In this document: piece by piece, positions 51,115 through 59,742 of the stretch
Numbering within the stretch: position 1 is the stretch's first letter
Layout of the letters: the number at the start of each line of letters is the position of its first letter
Source of the DNA: Mycobacterium sp. 1100029.7
GTDB lineage: Bacteria > Actinomycetota > Actinomycetes > Mycobacteriales > Mycobacteriaceae
Direction: 5' to 3'
NCBI RefSeq assembly: GCF_001665235.1
Contig: NZ_LZSC01000005.1
Location: 223,229 to 287,228, forward strand
Length of the DNA stretch: 64,000 bases
Position numbers and translations under genes: made by a program
The notes under the pieces: model-generated
Told to the model about the DNA's origin: nothing
The model's input: the letters and a program-made list of their open reading frames with translations, nothing else
The model's database searches: none

Positions 51115-51978
51115 TCAGTTCACTACGGCGGCGGCGATGCGGCGCCACTCTTCACGAGGGAAGGCCTGCGGGTCGGCCAACAGGACCTGGACGCAGACGT
51201 GGTCGGCGCCGGCATCGCGATGCTCGCCCACCCGGCGCAGGATCGCCTCTTCGTTGCCCCACGCGATGATCGCGTCGAACAGCCGATCGCTGACCTGCGC
51301 CAGGTCGTCTTCGGAGAATCCGCTGCGCAACAGGTTGTTGGCGTAGTTGGGCAGGGCCAAATACGAACGCAGCCAGTCGGTTCCGAGACGCCGAGCTTCG
51401 TCCTTGCTTTCAGTGAGGATCACCGTCTGTTCGGGAAGCAGCAGTGGGCCTTCGCCCAGCGTCGACCGCGCCGACGCGGTGTGTTCCGGCGTGACCAGAT
51501 ACGGGTGCGCCCCGCGAGCACGGGTGGCCGACAGCTGCAGCATCTTGGGGCCGAGCGCGGCGAGCACCCGCCGGTCGGCGGGAACCGGCTGCGGCGCGGC
51601 ATCCAGTCCGTCCAGGAAGGCCGCCGTCGCGGCCAGGGGTTTGCGGTATCGGCCCGGCTCGCCGGCGTCGATCAGGGGTGCGTGGCTGACGCCGATGCCC
51701 AACAGGAAGCGGTCACCGTGTTCGGCGGTCAGCGCGGCGTAGCTGGCGGCGACATCTTCGGGCGCGTGCATCCACAGGTTCAGGATTCCGGTGGCGATGA
51801 CCGTACGCCGGGTGGCGCCGAGCAGCCGGCCGACCGCGTCGAGCACCGGGCCACCGACATCTGGAATCCACAGCGCCTTGAAGCCGAGCTCATCCAATTC
51901 AGCTGCGGCGTCGGCAGATTCGGCTGAGTCGCCGTAGCGCAATTGGCTGCTCCAGATACCGACACCGGCAAGGTCCAT
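51115..51978 (-). CDS. LLM-family F420-dependent oxidoreductase
   Basis: This 287-aa luciferase-like monooxygenase-fold protein belongs to a short F420-type subgroup: GIWSSQLRYGD at the N-terminus, ALWIPDVGG, GILNLWMHAPEDVAASYAAL, and RFLLGIGVSHAPLI. Such mycobacterial proteins use F420 rather than FMN, but the cofactor is inferred. It follows the terminator region on the opposite strand from fadB and is absent from the Rv0860-Rv0861c junction in M. tuberculosis. The reaction is unknown. Confidence 0.85.
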   Translation of the reverse strand: MDLAGVGIWSSQLRYGDSAESADAAAELDELGFKALWIPDVGGPVLDAVGRLLGATRRTVIATGILNLWMHAPEDVAASYAALTAEHGDRFLLGIGVSHAPLIDAGEPGRYRKPLAATAAFLDGLDAAPQPVPADRRVLAALGPKMLQLSATRARGAHPYLVTPEHTASARSTLGEGPLLLPEQTVILTESKDEARRLGTDWLRSYLALPNYANNLLRSGFSEDDLAQVSDRLFDAIIAWGNEEAILRRVGEHRDAGADHVCVQVLLADPQAFPREEWRRIAAAVVN

Positions 51979-52102
51979 TGCTGATCGTTCCCTTCGTGGC
52001 AGGCAGTTGTGGTTCGCCGTGCCATTCTGTCAAACGCCGGCGTACTCCTGATACCGGGATCGCTTGGGCAAGTCGGTTTTTGGGACTCTGTGTGTGCGTG
52101 AC

Positions 52103-52345
52103 TTAGGTGCCCGCCCCGCTCGCTGTGCTTTGGTCCAGGGCGTTCTGCAGGAAGATGTCGCCGGAGGTCTGGCCGTTGTCGTTGACGAAGTTTTGGTCGG
52201 CTCCGTCATCGTTGACGGTGATGATGCGGGGCGATCCGGACGCGGCGACGGTTGCGGGGTCGCCGGGCTGCGCGGTGCTAAACAGTGCGAGTGCCGCCAC
52301 GGTCGCGGCCCCGGCCAATGTCGCAGATATCAACTTGTTTGTCAT
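52103..52345 (-). CDS. Small secreted protein, 80 aa
   Basis: This 80-aa protein starts at ATG 52345 and has a hydrophobic signal segment (KLISATLAGAATVAALALFSTAQ) followed by a Thr/Asp/Asn-rich mature peptide with no Cys. No Shine-Dalgarno is apparent. No family is recognised. It is isolated between the two LLM genes. The call rests on the signal peptide and open frame only. Confidence 0.45.
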   Translation of the reverse strand: MTNKLISATLAGAATVAALALFSTAQPGDPATVAASGSPRIITVNDDGADQNFVNDNGQTSGDIFLQNALDQSTASGAGT

Positions 52346-52455
52346 GTATTCATTGACCACCCAGTTGCCAGGTGCAGCCTGGGTGCTCTATAGCGATCCG
52401 CTGTGAGCGAACGGCCCATTCCGGCTCGCCTCGCCGAGGGCTAGAGTCGCTGACT

Positions 52456-53439
52456 ATGCGCTTTGGTTTCTTCATCCCGCAGGGCTGGCGGATGGATCTG
52501 GTAGGCATCGAACCCGCGAAGCACTGGGCGGTGATGCGAGACTTGGCGAACTACGCCGATGGCAGCGCGTGGGACTCGGTGTGGGTCTACGACCACTTCC
52601 ATACCGTCCCGATGCCGAGTGCCGAAGCGACGCACGAGGCCTGGTCGTTGATGTCGGCCTACGCCGCGAGTACCTCGCGGGTCAAACTCGGCCAGATGTG
52701 CACCGCGATGAGCTACCGCAATCCGGTGTATCTGGCCAAGGTGGCGGCAACCGCGGACATCATCTCCGGTGGTCGCATCCAAATGGGTATCGGCGGCGGG
52801 TGGTACGAACACGAGTGGCGCGCTTACGGTTACGGGTTCCCCTCGGCCGGCGTGCGGCTGGGCCGGCTCGACGAAGGCGTGCAGATCATGCGGGACGCCT
52901 GGCGCGACGGCAAAGTCAGCTTCGACGGTAAGCACTATCAGGTTGACGGTGCGATCGTTGAGCCGAAGCCGTTGCAGGACAGCGGTATTCCACTCTGGAT
53001 CGCCGGCGGCGGCGAAAAGGTGACGTTGCGCATCGCGGCACAATACGCGCAGTACACCAACTTCACGCCCGAACCCGAAGCGTTCGCCCACAAGTCGGAG
53101 GTGCTTGCCGCGCATTGCCGCGAGCTGGGCACCGACTTCGACGCGATCGTGCGCTCGGCCAATTTCACCGCGATCCTCGGCACTTCAGAGGCCGAGGTCA
53201 AGGAGCGCCAGCAGCGGGTGCGCGACCGGTTGGTCAATTATGTGCCTGAGTCACTGGCGGATTCGATGACCAGCAGCCTTCCGGACTCGGCGACGGGCAC
53301 CACCGAACAGGTGATCGAACGACTGAAGAAGGTCCGCGACCTCGGATGCGAATACGCAATCGTGTACTTCCCCGAGGCCGCCTACGACCGTTCCGGCATC
53401 GAGCTGTTCGAGCGGGAAGTCATCCCGGCCCTGAGCTAG
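52456..53439 (+). CDS. LLM-family (F420/FMN) oxidoreductase
   Basis: This 327-aa LLM protein has RFGFFIPQGW, DSVWVYDHF, LGQMCTAMSYRNPVYLAKVAATADIISGGRIQMGIGGGW (the core segment of LLM flavin/F420 enzymes) and PLWIAGGGEKVTLR. ATG 52456 is the natural start. It is convergent with the ABM-domain gene, overlapping it by 4 bp. Position beside a sulfonate-type transporter recalls SsuD-like alkanesulfonate monooxygenases, but the GIGGGW and cofactor type fit the F420 group equally well. Confidence 0.88.
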   Translation: MRFGFFIPQGWRMDLVGIEPAKHWAVMRDLANYADGSAWDSVWVYDHFHTVPMPSAEATHEAWSLMSAYAASTSRVKLGQMCTAMSYRNPVYLAKVAATADIISGGRIQMGIGGGWYEHEWRAYGYGFPSAGVRLGRLDEGVQIMRDAWRDGKVSFDGKHYQVDGAIVEPKPLQDSGIPLWIAGGGEKVTLRIAAQYAQYTNFTPEPEAFAHKSEVLAAHCRELGTDFDAIVRSANFTAILGTSEAEVKERQQRVRDRLVNYVPESLADSMTSSLPDSATGTTEQVIERLKKVRDLGCEYAIVYFPEAAYDRSGIELFEREVIPALS

Positions 53440-53729
53440 ACGTCGGTGGTGGTGAACCGCGTCTTGACCGGCGGAGCGGCCAGCAACGGCGGCAGCTGTG
53501 TCACCTTGCCCTCGCCGGCGCGAAAGGCGCGGTAGGCCTCGTCGTGCTCGACGCTGTCCCACTCTTCGTAAATGATCCAGTGGGCTTCGTCGTCCTCGTC
53601 GACCCAGACGTCGGTGCGCAGATTCCCCTCGAATGCGCGGGTGGTTTCCAGCGTCCGGCCCATCAATTCACGACCAGCGCCGACCTCGTCGGATTTGAAC
53701 TTCAGTTCCAGCAGCACGATGACCGCCAT
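53436..53729 (-). CDS. Antibiotic-biosynthesis-monooxygenase (ABM) domain protein
   Basis: This 97-aa single ABM domain has AVIVLLELKFKSDEVGAGRELMG at the N-terminus, then ETTRAFEGNLRTDVWVDEDD and WIIYEEWDSVEHDEAYRAF, the dimeric alpha/beta-barrel signature. Members are cofactor-free monooxygenases or binding proteins. It follows the transporter genes on the same strand (18 bp gap) and may belong to that operon. Confidence 0.8.
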   Translation of the reverse strand: MAVIVLLELKFKSDEVGAGRELMGRTLETTRAFEGNLRTDVWVDEDDEAHWIIYEEWDSVEHDEAYRAFRAGEGKVTQLPPLLAAPPVKTRFTTTDV

Positions 53730-53747
53730 CGTCGTCTCCTCGCATAG

Positions 53748-54758
53748 TCACTGTGTGCCGCTCGCCGCGAGCACACCGTTGAACCTACGGTCAACCCACT
53801 TGGAGAATTGCGGCGCCTCCGGAATCTGGTCGGCGGCCGCGAACAGGTCGGCAAGCCGCTGCTCGGCGGCGACCACCTTGTCGTCGAGGGGGACCGGGAG
53901 CCGCGGCAAATGGCTTTGGGCGAGTTCGGCGATCCGGACGTCCAGGCCAACGGCCTTGGCGTACTTCTTCGCCCACTCCGACGGATTCTCGCGCGCCCAC
54001 TGCGCCGCGTGCTCGTAGCGAACCAGTAGATCCCCCAGTGCGGCGTTTCGCTTCGGGTCGGTCAGCGCCCGCACCGAGGCGCTGCCGAACTGGTAGCCGT
54101 TTTCGGCGCTGCCGATGTTGCGCACCTTCAGGGTCAGCGTGGCCTGCGAGGTGTAAGGCTCCCAGATGACCCAGGCATCGCCCTGCCCGTTGGCGAATGC
54201 CGACAACGCATCGGCGGGCTGCAAGAACACCAGCTTGACGTCCTTTGGCTTGAGCCCGACATCGGCAAGGTGTTCGAGCACGTTGGCGTGCGCGGCACTG
54301 CCCTTGGCCACCAGGATCGTCTTGCCCTTCAAATCCGGGACCGAGTTGATCGGCGACCCGGCGCGCACCAAGATCTGCTCGCCGATCTGCGCGCCGTCCC
54401 AGACAGCGACCACTCGGGTCTTCGAATTGGCCGCGGCGCCGAAGACCGGTGGGGTGTTACCCGTGATCGCGAAATCGATCTTGCCCGCAGTCAACGCCTC
54501 GATCTGTGGCGGTCCCGACGTGAACGTCGAAAAGGAGATGCGATAGGGCAGGTTCTCCAAGGCGTTGGCCGCGCGCAGCAACGCTTCGGTGCCACCTTTC
54601 TGGTCACCGACTTGCAGGGTCAACCCGGAAAGCTCGGACAGCGGGACCGGCGCCGGCGCGGCGATCAACTGCGGGCCCAGCGATCGCGAGACACATGCCG
54701 GCAGCGCCGCGATGAGCACCAGCGCCACGTAGCCGGCGAGGCGGCGCCTGACGGTCAA
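53748..54758 (-). CDS. ABC transporter substrate-binding lipoprotein, sulfonate/aliphatic type
   Basis: This 336-aa protein begins at TTG 54758, overlapping the ATPase stop. It has a lipoprotein signal peptide (AGYVALVLIAALPACVS, Cys in a PAC lipobox) and an SsuA/NrtA-type periplasmic domain: LQVGDQKGGTEALLRA, TAGKIDFAITGNTPPVFGAA, and DLKGKTILVAKGSAAHANVL. The family binds sulfonates, taurine or nitrate-like ions. It is in the order permease, ATPase, binding protein. Substrate inferred only. Confidence 0.9.
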   Translation of the reverse strand: MTVRRRLAGYVALVLIAALPACVSRSLGPQLIAAPAPVPLSELSGLTLQVGDQKGGTEALLRAANALENLPYRISFSTFTSGPPQIEALTAGKIDFAITGNTPPVFGAAANSKTRVVAVWDGAQIGEQILVRAGSPINSVPDLKGKTILVAKGSAAHANVLEHLADVGLKPKDVKLVFLQPADALSAFANGQGDAWVIWEPYTSQATLTLKVRNIGSAENGYQFGSASVRALTDPKRNAALGDLLVRYEHAAQWARENPSEWAKKYAKAVGLDVRIAELAQSHLPRLPVPLDDKVVAAEQRLADLFAAADQIPEAPQFSKWVDRRFNGVLAASGTQ

Positions 54759-55492
54759 AGCCGAACGCCGAGTTCGTCGAGAAGTTCGGCGCGGTAATGG
54801 TCGTGCTGCGCGGTGCGCTCCGACGGGGCAGGCCGCGGGGCCTCGATCTCGATCGAGTGCGCAACCCGGCCGTCGTCGAGGACCAACACCCGGTCGGCGA
54901 GTTCGATGGCCTCGTCGACGTCGTGGGTGACAAGCAGCACGCCGAACCCATGGCGTCGCCACAGGTCGAGCAACAGCGCGCGCATGGACAGCCGGGTCAG
55001 CGCGTCCAGCGCCCCGAACGGTTCGTCGAGAAGCAGCAGCTGCGGCTCGGCGACCAATGCGCGCGCCAGCGAAACCCGTTGTGCCTGACCGCCGGACAGC
55101 GTCAGCGGCCACGCGCCGGCGTGATCGGCGAGGCCGATTTCTTCGAGCGCCTGTTTCGACCGGTCTGAGACCGCATCAGGTGAGAGCTTGGCACGGGTAA
55201 GGCCGTAGGACACGTTGGTCGCGACGTCGCGCCACGGGAACAGGCGCGGTTCTTGAAACGCGACGGCCGGCGCGCCGACGACTTCGCGATCGCCGGTGTG
55301 GTCGGGGGAAAGCCCTGCGAGGACCCGCAATACGGTCGACTTGCCGCTCCCGCTGCGGCCGACCAGCGCGACGATCTCGTGGGCGCGGATCTGCAGCGAG
55401 ATGCCGTCGAGGACTTTCCGTTTGCCGTACCACTTGTCGATGTTGTGCAGCCGGCCGACGACGGCGGTCTGCAGCTCGGGTGTCACAGTCAT
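54755..55492 (-). CDS. ABC transporter ATPase, SsuB/TauB-type
   Basis: This 245-aa ABC ATPase has Walker A GRSGSGKST (about residues 44-52), a Q-loop FQEPRLFPW, signature LSGGQAQR, Walker B LLLLDEPF and the switch His in VTHDVDEA. The ATG at 55492 overlaps the permease stop by 4 bp and its stop overlaps the binding-protein start. The C-terminal tail resembles SsuB/TauB proteins. It energises import of a sulfonate- or taurine-like substrate (inference). Confidence 0.92.
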   Translation of the reverse strand: MTVTPELQTAVVGRLHNIDKWYGKRKVLDGISLQIRAHEIVALVGRSGSGKSTVLRVLAGLSPDHTGDREVVGAPAVAFQEPRLFPWRDVATNVSYGLTRAKLSPDAVSDRSKQALEEIGLADHAGAWPLTLSGGQAQRVSLARALVAEPQLLLLDEPFGALDALTRLSMRALLLDLWRRHGFGVLLVTHDVDEAIELADRVLVLDDGRVAHSIEIEAPRPAPSERTAQHDHYRAELLDELGVRL

Positions 55493-56304
55493 GTGCGATA
55501 CCTCAGGGCTCGGTGTTCGAGTGCTCGGACGATGGCGTCGGTGCCGATCCCGAGCAGCGCGTAGATGACCAGGCAGAAAATGATGATGTCGATACGCAGG
55601 AAGTCGCGGGCGTTGTTGATCAAGAACCCAATACCCTTGTCCGCGTTGATCTGTTCGGCGACGATCAGCGTCAGCCACGCAATGGCCAGTGACTGTCGCA
55701 GGCCGACCAGCACCTGGGGCGCCGCACTGGGCAAGATGATGGTGCGCAGTCGTTGCCACAACGAAAAGCCAAGGACTTCAGCGGTTTCCAACAGTTTGGG
55801 GTCGACCTGCTTGATCGCGGACACGGTATTGAGGTACAGCGGGAAGCTGACACCGAGGGCGACGAGCAGCACCTTCGGCAGTTCGCCGATGCCGAACCAC
55901 AAGATGAACAACGGAATCAGCCCCAGGTGCGGGAGCGCGCGCAGCATTTGCAGCGGTGGGTCGACGGTCGCCTCGAACCATTGGGACAATCCGACCACCA
56001 CCCCCAGGGCAACACCGATCACGCCTCCGAGCACCAGCCCTTCGACGACGCGCAGCCCGGACACTTCGAGGGCCTCGACGAGCTTTCCGTTGCGGATCAG
56101 CTGTAGGCCCGCGTCGAAGATCAGCTGGGGAGCCGGTAGCACGTCTTGAGGGAGCAGCCCGGTGGCGCTCAACACTTGCCACAACACCACCAGCACCACC
56201 GGCGACGACATCCGGATGATCGCCCACCGGCGCTGCCTGCGGGGCTTGCCGGGCGTCGGCGGCGGCGTCGATCCGGCGACTGTCCGGGCAGGAGTGCTCA
56301 CCAT
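55489..56304 (-). CDS. ABC transporter permease, SsuC/TauC-type
   Basis: This 271-aa permease has about six membrane segments and the binding-protein-dependent permease EAA loop ETAEVLGFSLWQRLRTIILPSAAPQVLVGLRQSLAIAW. Start ATG 56304; a GTG follows at the next codon. It is the first gene of the leftward ABC operon. The gap to the divergent DUF35 gene (206 bp) contains an inverted repeat TTTCC-N7-GGAAA at 56440-56456 of uncertain role. Confidence 0.9.
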   Translation of the reverse strand: MVSTPARTVAGSTPPPTPGKPRRQRRWAIIRMSSPVVLVVLWQVLSATGLLPQDVLPAPQLIFDAGLQLIRNGKLVEALEVSGLRVVEGLVLGGVIGVALGVVVGLSQWFEATVDPPLQMLRALPHLGLIPLFILWFGIGELPKVLLVALGVSFPLYLNTVSAIKQVDPKLLETAEVLGFSLWQRLRTIILPSAAPQVLVGLRQSLAIAWLTLIVAEQINADKGIGFLINNARDFLRIDIIIFCLVIYALLGIGTDAIVRALEHRALRYRT

Positions 56305-56510
56305 TATTCGCAAAGACCTTTGGGGGAGGGCGGGTTGTGCCCGTCCAGACGCTAAGTGGACCGCGTCCCCGAAAGAAGGGTTTGACTCCGGCTGACGGGA
56401 AACGACGTCATCGCCCCCACGCACAGAATGAGAATGCCGTTTCCACTTTTCGGAAAGCTGTTATACGGTTCAGTGAGCAAAATTCTGTTCAACCGTCGGA
56501 GGATCCCTCG

Positions 56511-56927
56511 ATGCAGAAGGCACTCGCTCCCGAGATCTCAACCTGGCCCGATGAGAGCCCGCAACTCATCGGCAGTCGCTGCGGCGATTGCGGCGCCACC
56601 GCCTTCCCGGTGCAGGAACGGTGCCCGCGCTGCAGTGGCGGTGCGATGAGCGAGGTGTTGCTGCCGCGCAGCGGAACGTTGGTGGCCTGGACGACGCAGG
56701 GTTTCCCGCCCGGTGCCCCGTACGCCGGACCGACCGGCAAGGAGTTCGTGCCGTTCGGCGTGGGCCTGGTCCAGCTCGGTGACGTGATCCGCGTCGAGGG
56801 GCGACTGACCGAGAACGACCCGGCCAAATTGCGGTTCGGCCAGGACGTCGAGCTCACCATGGTGCCGTTCGCCACCGATGCCGACGGCAACGAGATCATC
56901 ACCTTCGCTTTTCAGCCGGTCGCATAA
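56511..56927 (+). CDS. DUF35 (OB-fold, Zn-ribbon) acyl-CoA-associated protein
   Basis: This 138-aa protein has a Zn-ribbon (CGDCG and CPRCSGG, about residues 24-41) followed by an OB-fold domain. DUF35 proteins pair with thiolase-like partners and help position acyl-CoA substrates. The adjacent gene 14 bp downstream encodes such a partner. ATG 56511 follows GGAGGATCCCTCG, and a longer frame has no added similarity. In sterol side-chain degradation such pairs act with aldolases (ChsH2/Ltp2). Confidence 0.88.
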   Translation: MQKALAPEISTWPDESPQLIGSRCGDCGATAFPVQERCPRCSGGAMSEVLLPRSGTLVAWTTQGFPPGAPYAGPTGKEFVPFGVGLVQLGDVIRVEGRLTENDPAKLRFGQDVELTMVPFATDADGNEIITFAFQPVA

Positions 56928-56941
56928 CTCGGGAGATTGAG

Positions 56942-58087
56942 ATGACCAACGACGTAGCGATCATCGGGGTGGGCCTGCACCCCTTCGGCAGGTTCGAGAA
57001 GACCGCGATGCAAATGGGCGCCGACGCCATCCAATTGGCGCTCACCGACGCGGGCGTGGAGTGGAAGGACATCCAGTTCGGCTTCGGCGGCAGCTACGAG
57101 GTGTCCAACCCCGACGCGGTGACCCGTCTGGTCGGTCTGACCGGCATCACATTCACCAACGTGTTCAACGCCTGCGCCACCGCGGCCAGCGCCATTCAGC
57201 AGACCGCCGACACCATCCGGTTGGGCAAGTACGACCTGGGCATCGCCATCGGCTTGGACAAGCATCCGCGTGGCGCGTTCACCGACGACCCGGCCAAGCT
57301 GGCGCTGCCCCAGTGGTACGCCCAGAACGGACAGTTCGTCACCACCAAATTCTTCGGGATGAAGGCCAACAAATACATCCACGACCACAACATCTCGCAG
57401 GAGACCCTGGCCCGGGTGGCCAACAAGAACTTCCGCAACGGAGTCCTCAATCCGAATGCGTTCCGGCGCAAGGAAATCTCCGTCGAGGAAATTCTCAAGT
57501 CGCCCGCGCTGAACTATCCGCTGACGCAATACATGTTCTGCGCACCCGACGAGGGCGCCGCGGCCGTCATCATGTGCCGCGCCGACATTGCCCACAAATA
57601 CACCGACAAGCCGGTGTACGTCCGGGCCAGTGAGATCCGCACCCGTCGCTTCGGCGCATACGAGGTGCACGCCACGTCCGCACCGCTGGACGAGGATTCC
57701 TCTCCGACGGTGTATGCGGCCAAGGCCGCCTACGAGGCCGCGGGGATCGGACCGGAGGATGTCGACATCGCCCAGCTGCAGGACACCGACGCCGGCGCCG
57801 AGGTCATCCACATGGCCGAGACGGGGTTGTGCGCCGACGGCGAGCAGGAGAAGCTGCTGGCCGATGGTGCCACCGAAATCCACGGCTCGATCCCGGTGAA
57901 CACCGACGGCGGTCTGATCGCCAACGGCGAGCCGATCGGCGCGTCGGGCCTTCGGCAGATGCACGAGCTGGTCCGCCAACTGCGCGGCGAGGCGGGGGAG
58001 CGACAAGTTCCCGGCAACCCGCGGGTGGGGCTGGCCCAGGTGTACGGCGCTCCGGGTACCGCGTCGGCGACGATCCTGTCGCTCTAG
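56942..58087 (+). CDS. SCP2-thiolase-like (lipid-transfer/aldolase) protein
   Basis: This 381-aa thiolase-fold protein has the nucleophile region FNACATAAS (C78). In the GHP-GA loop the His is replaced: NGEPIGASGLRQ. This departs from true degradative thiolases such as FadA (GHPLGATGA) and resembles aldolase-like Ltp proteins that pair with DUF35. It is likely a retro-aldolase or condensing enzyme acting on a branched acyl-CoA (inference). The stop overlaps the convergent ercc3 stop by 4 bp. Confidence 0.9.
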   Translation: MTNDVAIIGVGLHPFGRFEKTAMQMGADAIQLALTDAGVEWKDIQFGFGGSYEVSNPDAVTRLVGLTGITFTNVFNACATAASAIQQTADTIRLGKYDLGIAIGLDKHPRGAFTDDPAKLALPQWYAQNGQFVTTKFFGMKANKYIHDHNISQETLARVANKNFRNGVLNPNAFRRKEISVEEILKSPALNYPLTQYMFCAPDEGAAAVIMCRADIAHKYTDKPVYVRASEIRTRRFGAYEVHATSAPLDEDSSPTVYAAKAAYEAAGIGPEDVDIAQLQDTDAGAEVIHMAETGLCADGEQEKLLADGATEIHGSIPVNTDGGLIANGEPIGASGLRQMHELVRQLRGEAGERQVPGNPRVGLAQVYGAPGTASATILSL

Positions 58088-59742
58088 ATCGCCGGCCCCA
58101 GAAGGTCATCCGCGTCCCGGATGATGTAGCCGTAGCCCTGCTCGGCCAGGAAGCGCTGCCGGTGCGCGGCGTATTCGGCGTCCAGGCTGTCGCGGGCCAC
58201 CACCGAATAGAAGACGGCGCCACCCCCGTCGGCCTTGGGCCGCAGCAGCCGCCCCAGCCGTTGGGCCTCCTCTTGTCGCGAGCCGAATGTCCCCGAGACC
58301 TGCACCGCCACTGAGGCTTCGGGCAGGTCGATGGAGAAGTTCGCGACCTTGGACACCACCAGCGTCGGAATCTCCCCGGTGCGGAAGCGCTCGAACAACG
58401 CCTCGCGTTCCTTGGTCTTGGTCGAGCCCTGGATCACCGGGGCGTTGAGCTCGGCACCCAGCTCGTCGAGCTGATCGAGGTAGGCGCCGATCACCAGGGT
58501 CTGTTCGCCGGGGTGCTTCTCCAGAATCGACTTGACCACCGCGATTTTGGTGTGCACGGTCGAGCAGAACTTGTAGCGCTCTTCGGGTTCGGCGGTGGCG
58601 TAGATCATCCGCTCGTTGTCGGTCATCGTGACCCGGACTTCGACACACTCCGCCGGCGCGATCCAGCCCTGAGCTTCGATGTCCTTCCACGGAGCGTCAT
58701 AGCGTTTGGGACCGATCAGCGAGAACACATCGCCCTCGCGGCCGTCTTCGCGGATCAGCGTGGCGGTCAGACCGAGCCGTCGCTTGGATTGCAGATCGGC
58801 GGTCATCCGGAACACCGGCGCCGGCAACAGATGCACCTCGTCGTAGACGATCAGCCCCCAGTCGCGGCTGTCGAAGAGTTCCAGATGACGGTACTCGCCC
58901 TTACTCCGGCGGGTGATCATCTGATATGTCGAGATCGTGATGGGCCGAATCTCCTTGCGCTCTCCCGAATATTCACCGATCTCGTCTTCGGTCAGCGAGG
59001 TACGGGCGATGAGTTCGCGCTTCCACTGGCGGGCGGCGACGATGTTGGTGACCAGGATCAGCGTCGTCGCACTGGCTTTCGCCATCGCGGCCGCACCGAC
59101 CAGCGTCTTGCCCGCTCCGCACGGCAGCACCACCACCCCGGAGCCACCGGCCCAGAACGAGTCCGCGGCCAGTCGTTGGTAGTCGCGGAGTTCCCAGCTG
59201 TCCTGTTCCAGGCTGATCGGGTGCGCCTCGCCGTCGACGTAGCCGGCGAGATCCTCGGCCGGCCAGCCGATCTTGAGCAGCATCTGCTTGACCCGGCCGC
59301 GCTCGCTCCCGTGGACCACCACCGTGTCGTCGTCGATCCGGGCGCCCAGCATCGGTGCGATCTTCTTGTTGCGCAGTACTTCTTCGAGCACCGCGCGGTC
59401 CAGGCTGACCAGCGTCAGGCCGTGCGCGGGATGCTTGACCAGCTGCAGCCGGCCATAGCGGGCCATGGTGTCGACGATGTCGACCAGCAGCGGCTGCGGC
59501 ACGGCGTAGCGGGAAAAGCTGACCAGCGCGTCGACGACCTGTTCGGCGTCATGGCCTGCCGCGCGGGCATTCCACAGCGCCAGGGGTGTGATGCGATAGG
59601 TGTGCACGTGTTCGGGGGCGCGCTCGAGCTCCGCGAACGGCGCGATCGCGGCACGCGCCGCGTCGGCCTGCTCGTGGTCCACCTCAAGCAGCACCGTCTT
59701 GTCCGACTGCACAATCAACGGTCCGTCAGTCATAGAGTCCAT
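58084..59742 (-). CDS. ercc3: XPB/ERCC3-type DNA helicase
   Basis: This 552-aa SF2 helicase has an N-terminal winged-helix or damage-recognition domain, Walker A CGAGKT (208-213), DEVH box (301-304), the TAT motif LGLTATLIRED, and the C-terminal helicase motif QEEAQRLGRLLRPK. It is the bacterial XPB homologue, implicated in DNA opening during repair. M1 at 59742 overlaps the stop of the preceding gene; M4 (59733) is an alternative. Order and orientation match Rv0861c. Confidence 0.95.
   Translation of the reverse strand: MDSMTDGPLIVQSDKTVLLEVDHEQADAARAAIAPFAELERAPEHVHTYRITPLALWNARAAGHDAEQVVDALVSFSRYAVPQPLLVDIVDTMARYGRLQLVKHPAHGLTLVSLDRAVLEEVLRNKKIAPMLGARIDDDTVVVHGSERGRVKQMLLKIGWPAEDLAGYVDGEAHPISLEQDSWELRDYQRLAADSFWAGGSGVVVLPCGAGKTLVGAAAMAKASATTLILVTNIVAARQWKRELIARTSLTEDEIGEYSGERKEIRPITISTYQMITRRSKGEYRHLELFDSRDWGLIVYDEVHLLPAPVFRMTADLQSKRRLGLTATLIREDGREGDVFSLIGPKRYDAPWKDIEAQGWIAPAECVEVRVTMTDNERMIYATAEPEERYKFCSTVHTKIAVVKSILEKHPGEQTLVIGAYLDQLDELGAELNAPVIQGSTKTKEREALFERFRTGEIPTLVVSKVANFSIDLPEASVAVQVSGTFGSRQEEAQRLGRLLRPKADGGGAVFYSVVARDSLDAEYAAHRQRFLAEQGYGYIIRDADDLLGPAI

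Noticed and set aside
56431..56456. GAGAATGCCGTTTCC and TTTCC-N7-GGAAA before the DUF35 gene
   Set aside because: The first fits the palindrome poorly in the right arm, and the second is short with no second copy in the window.
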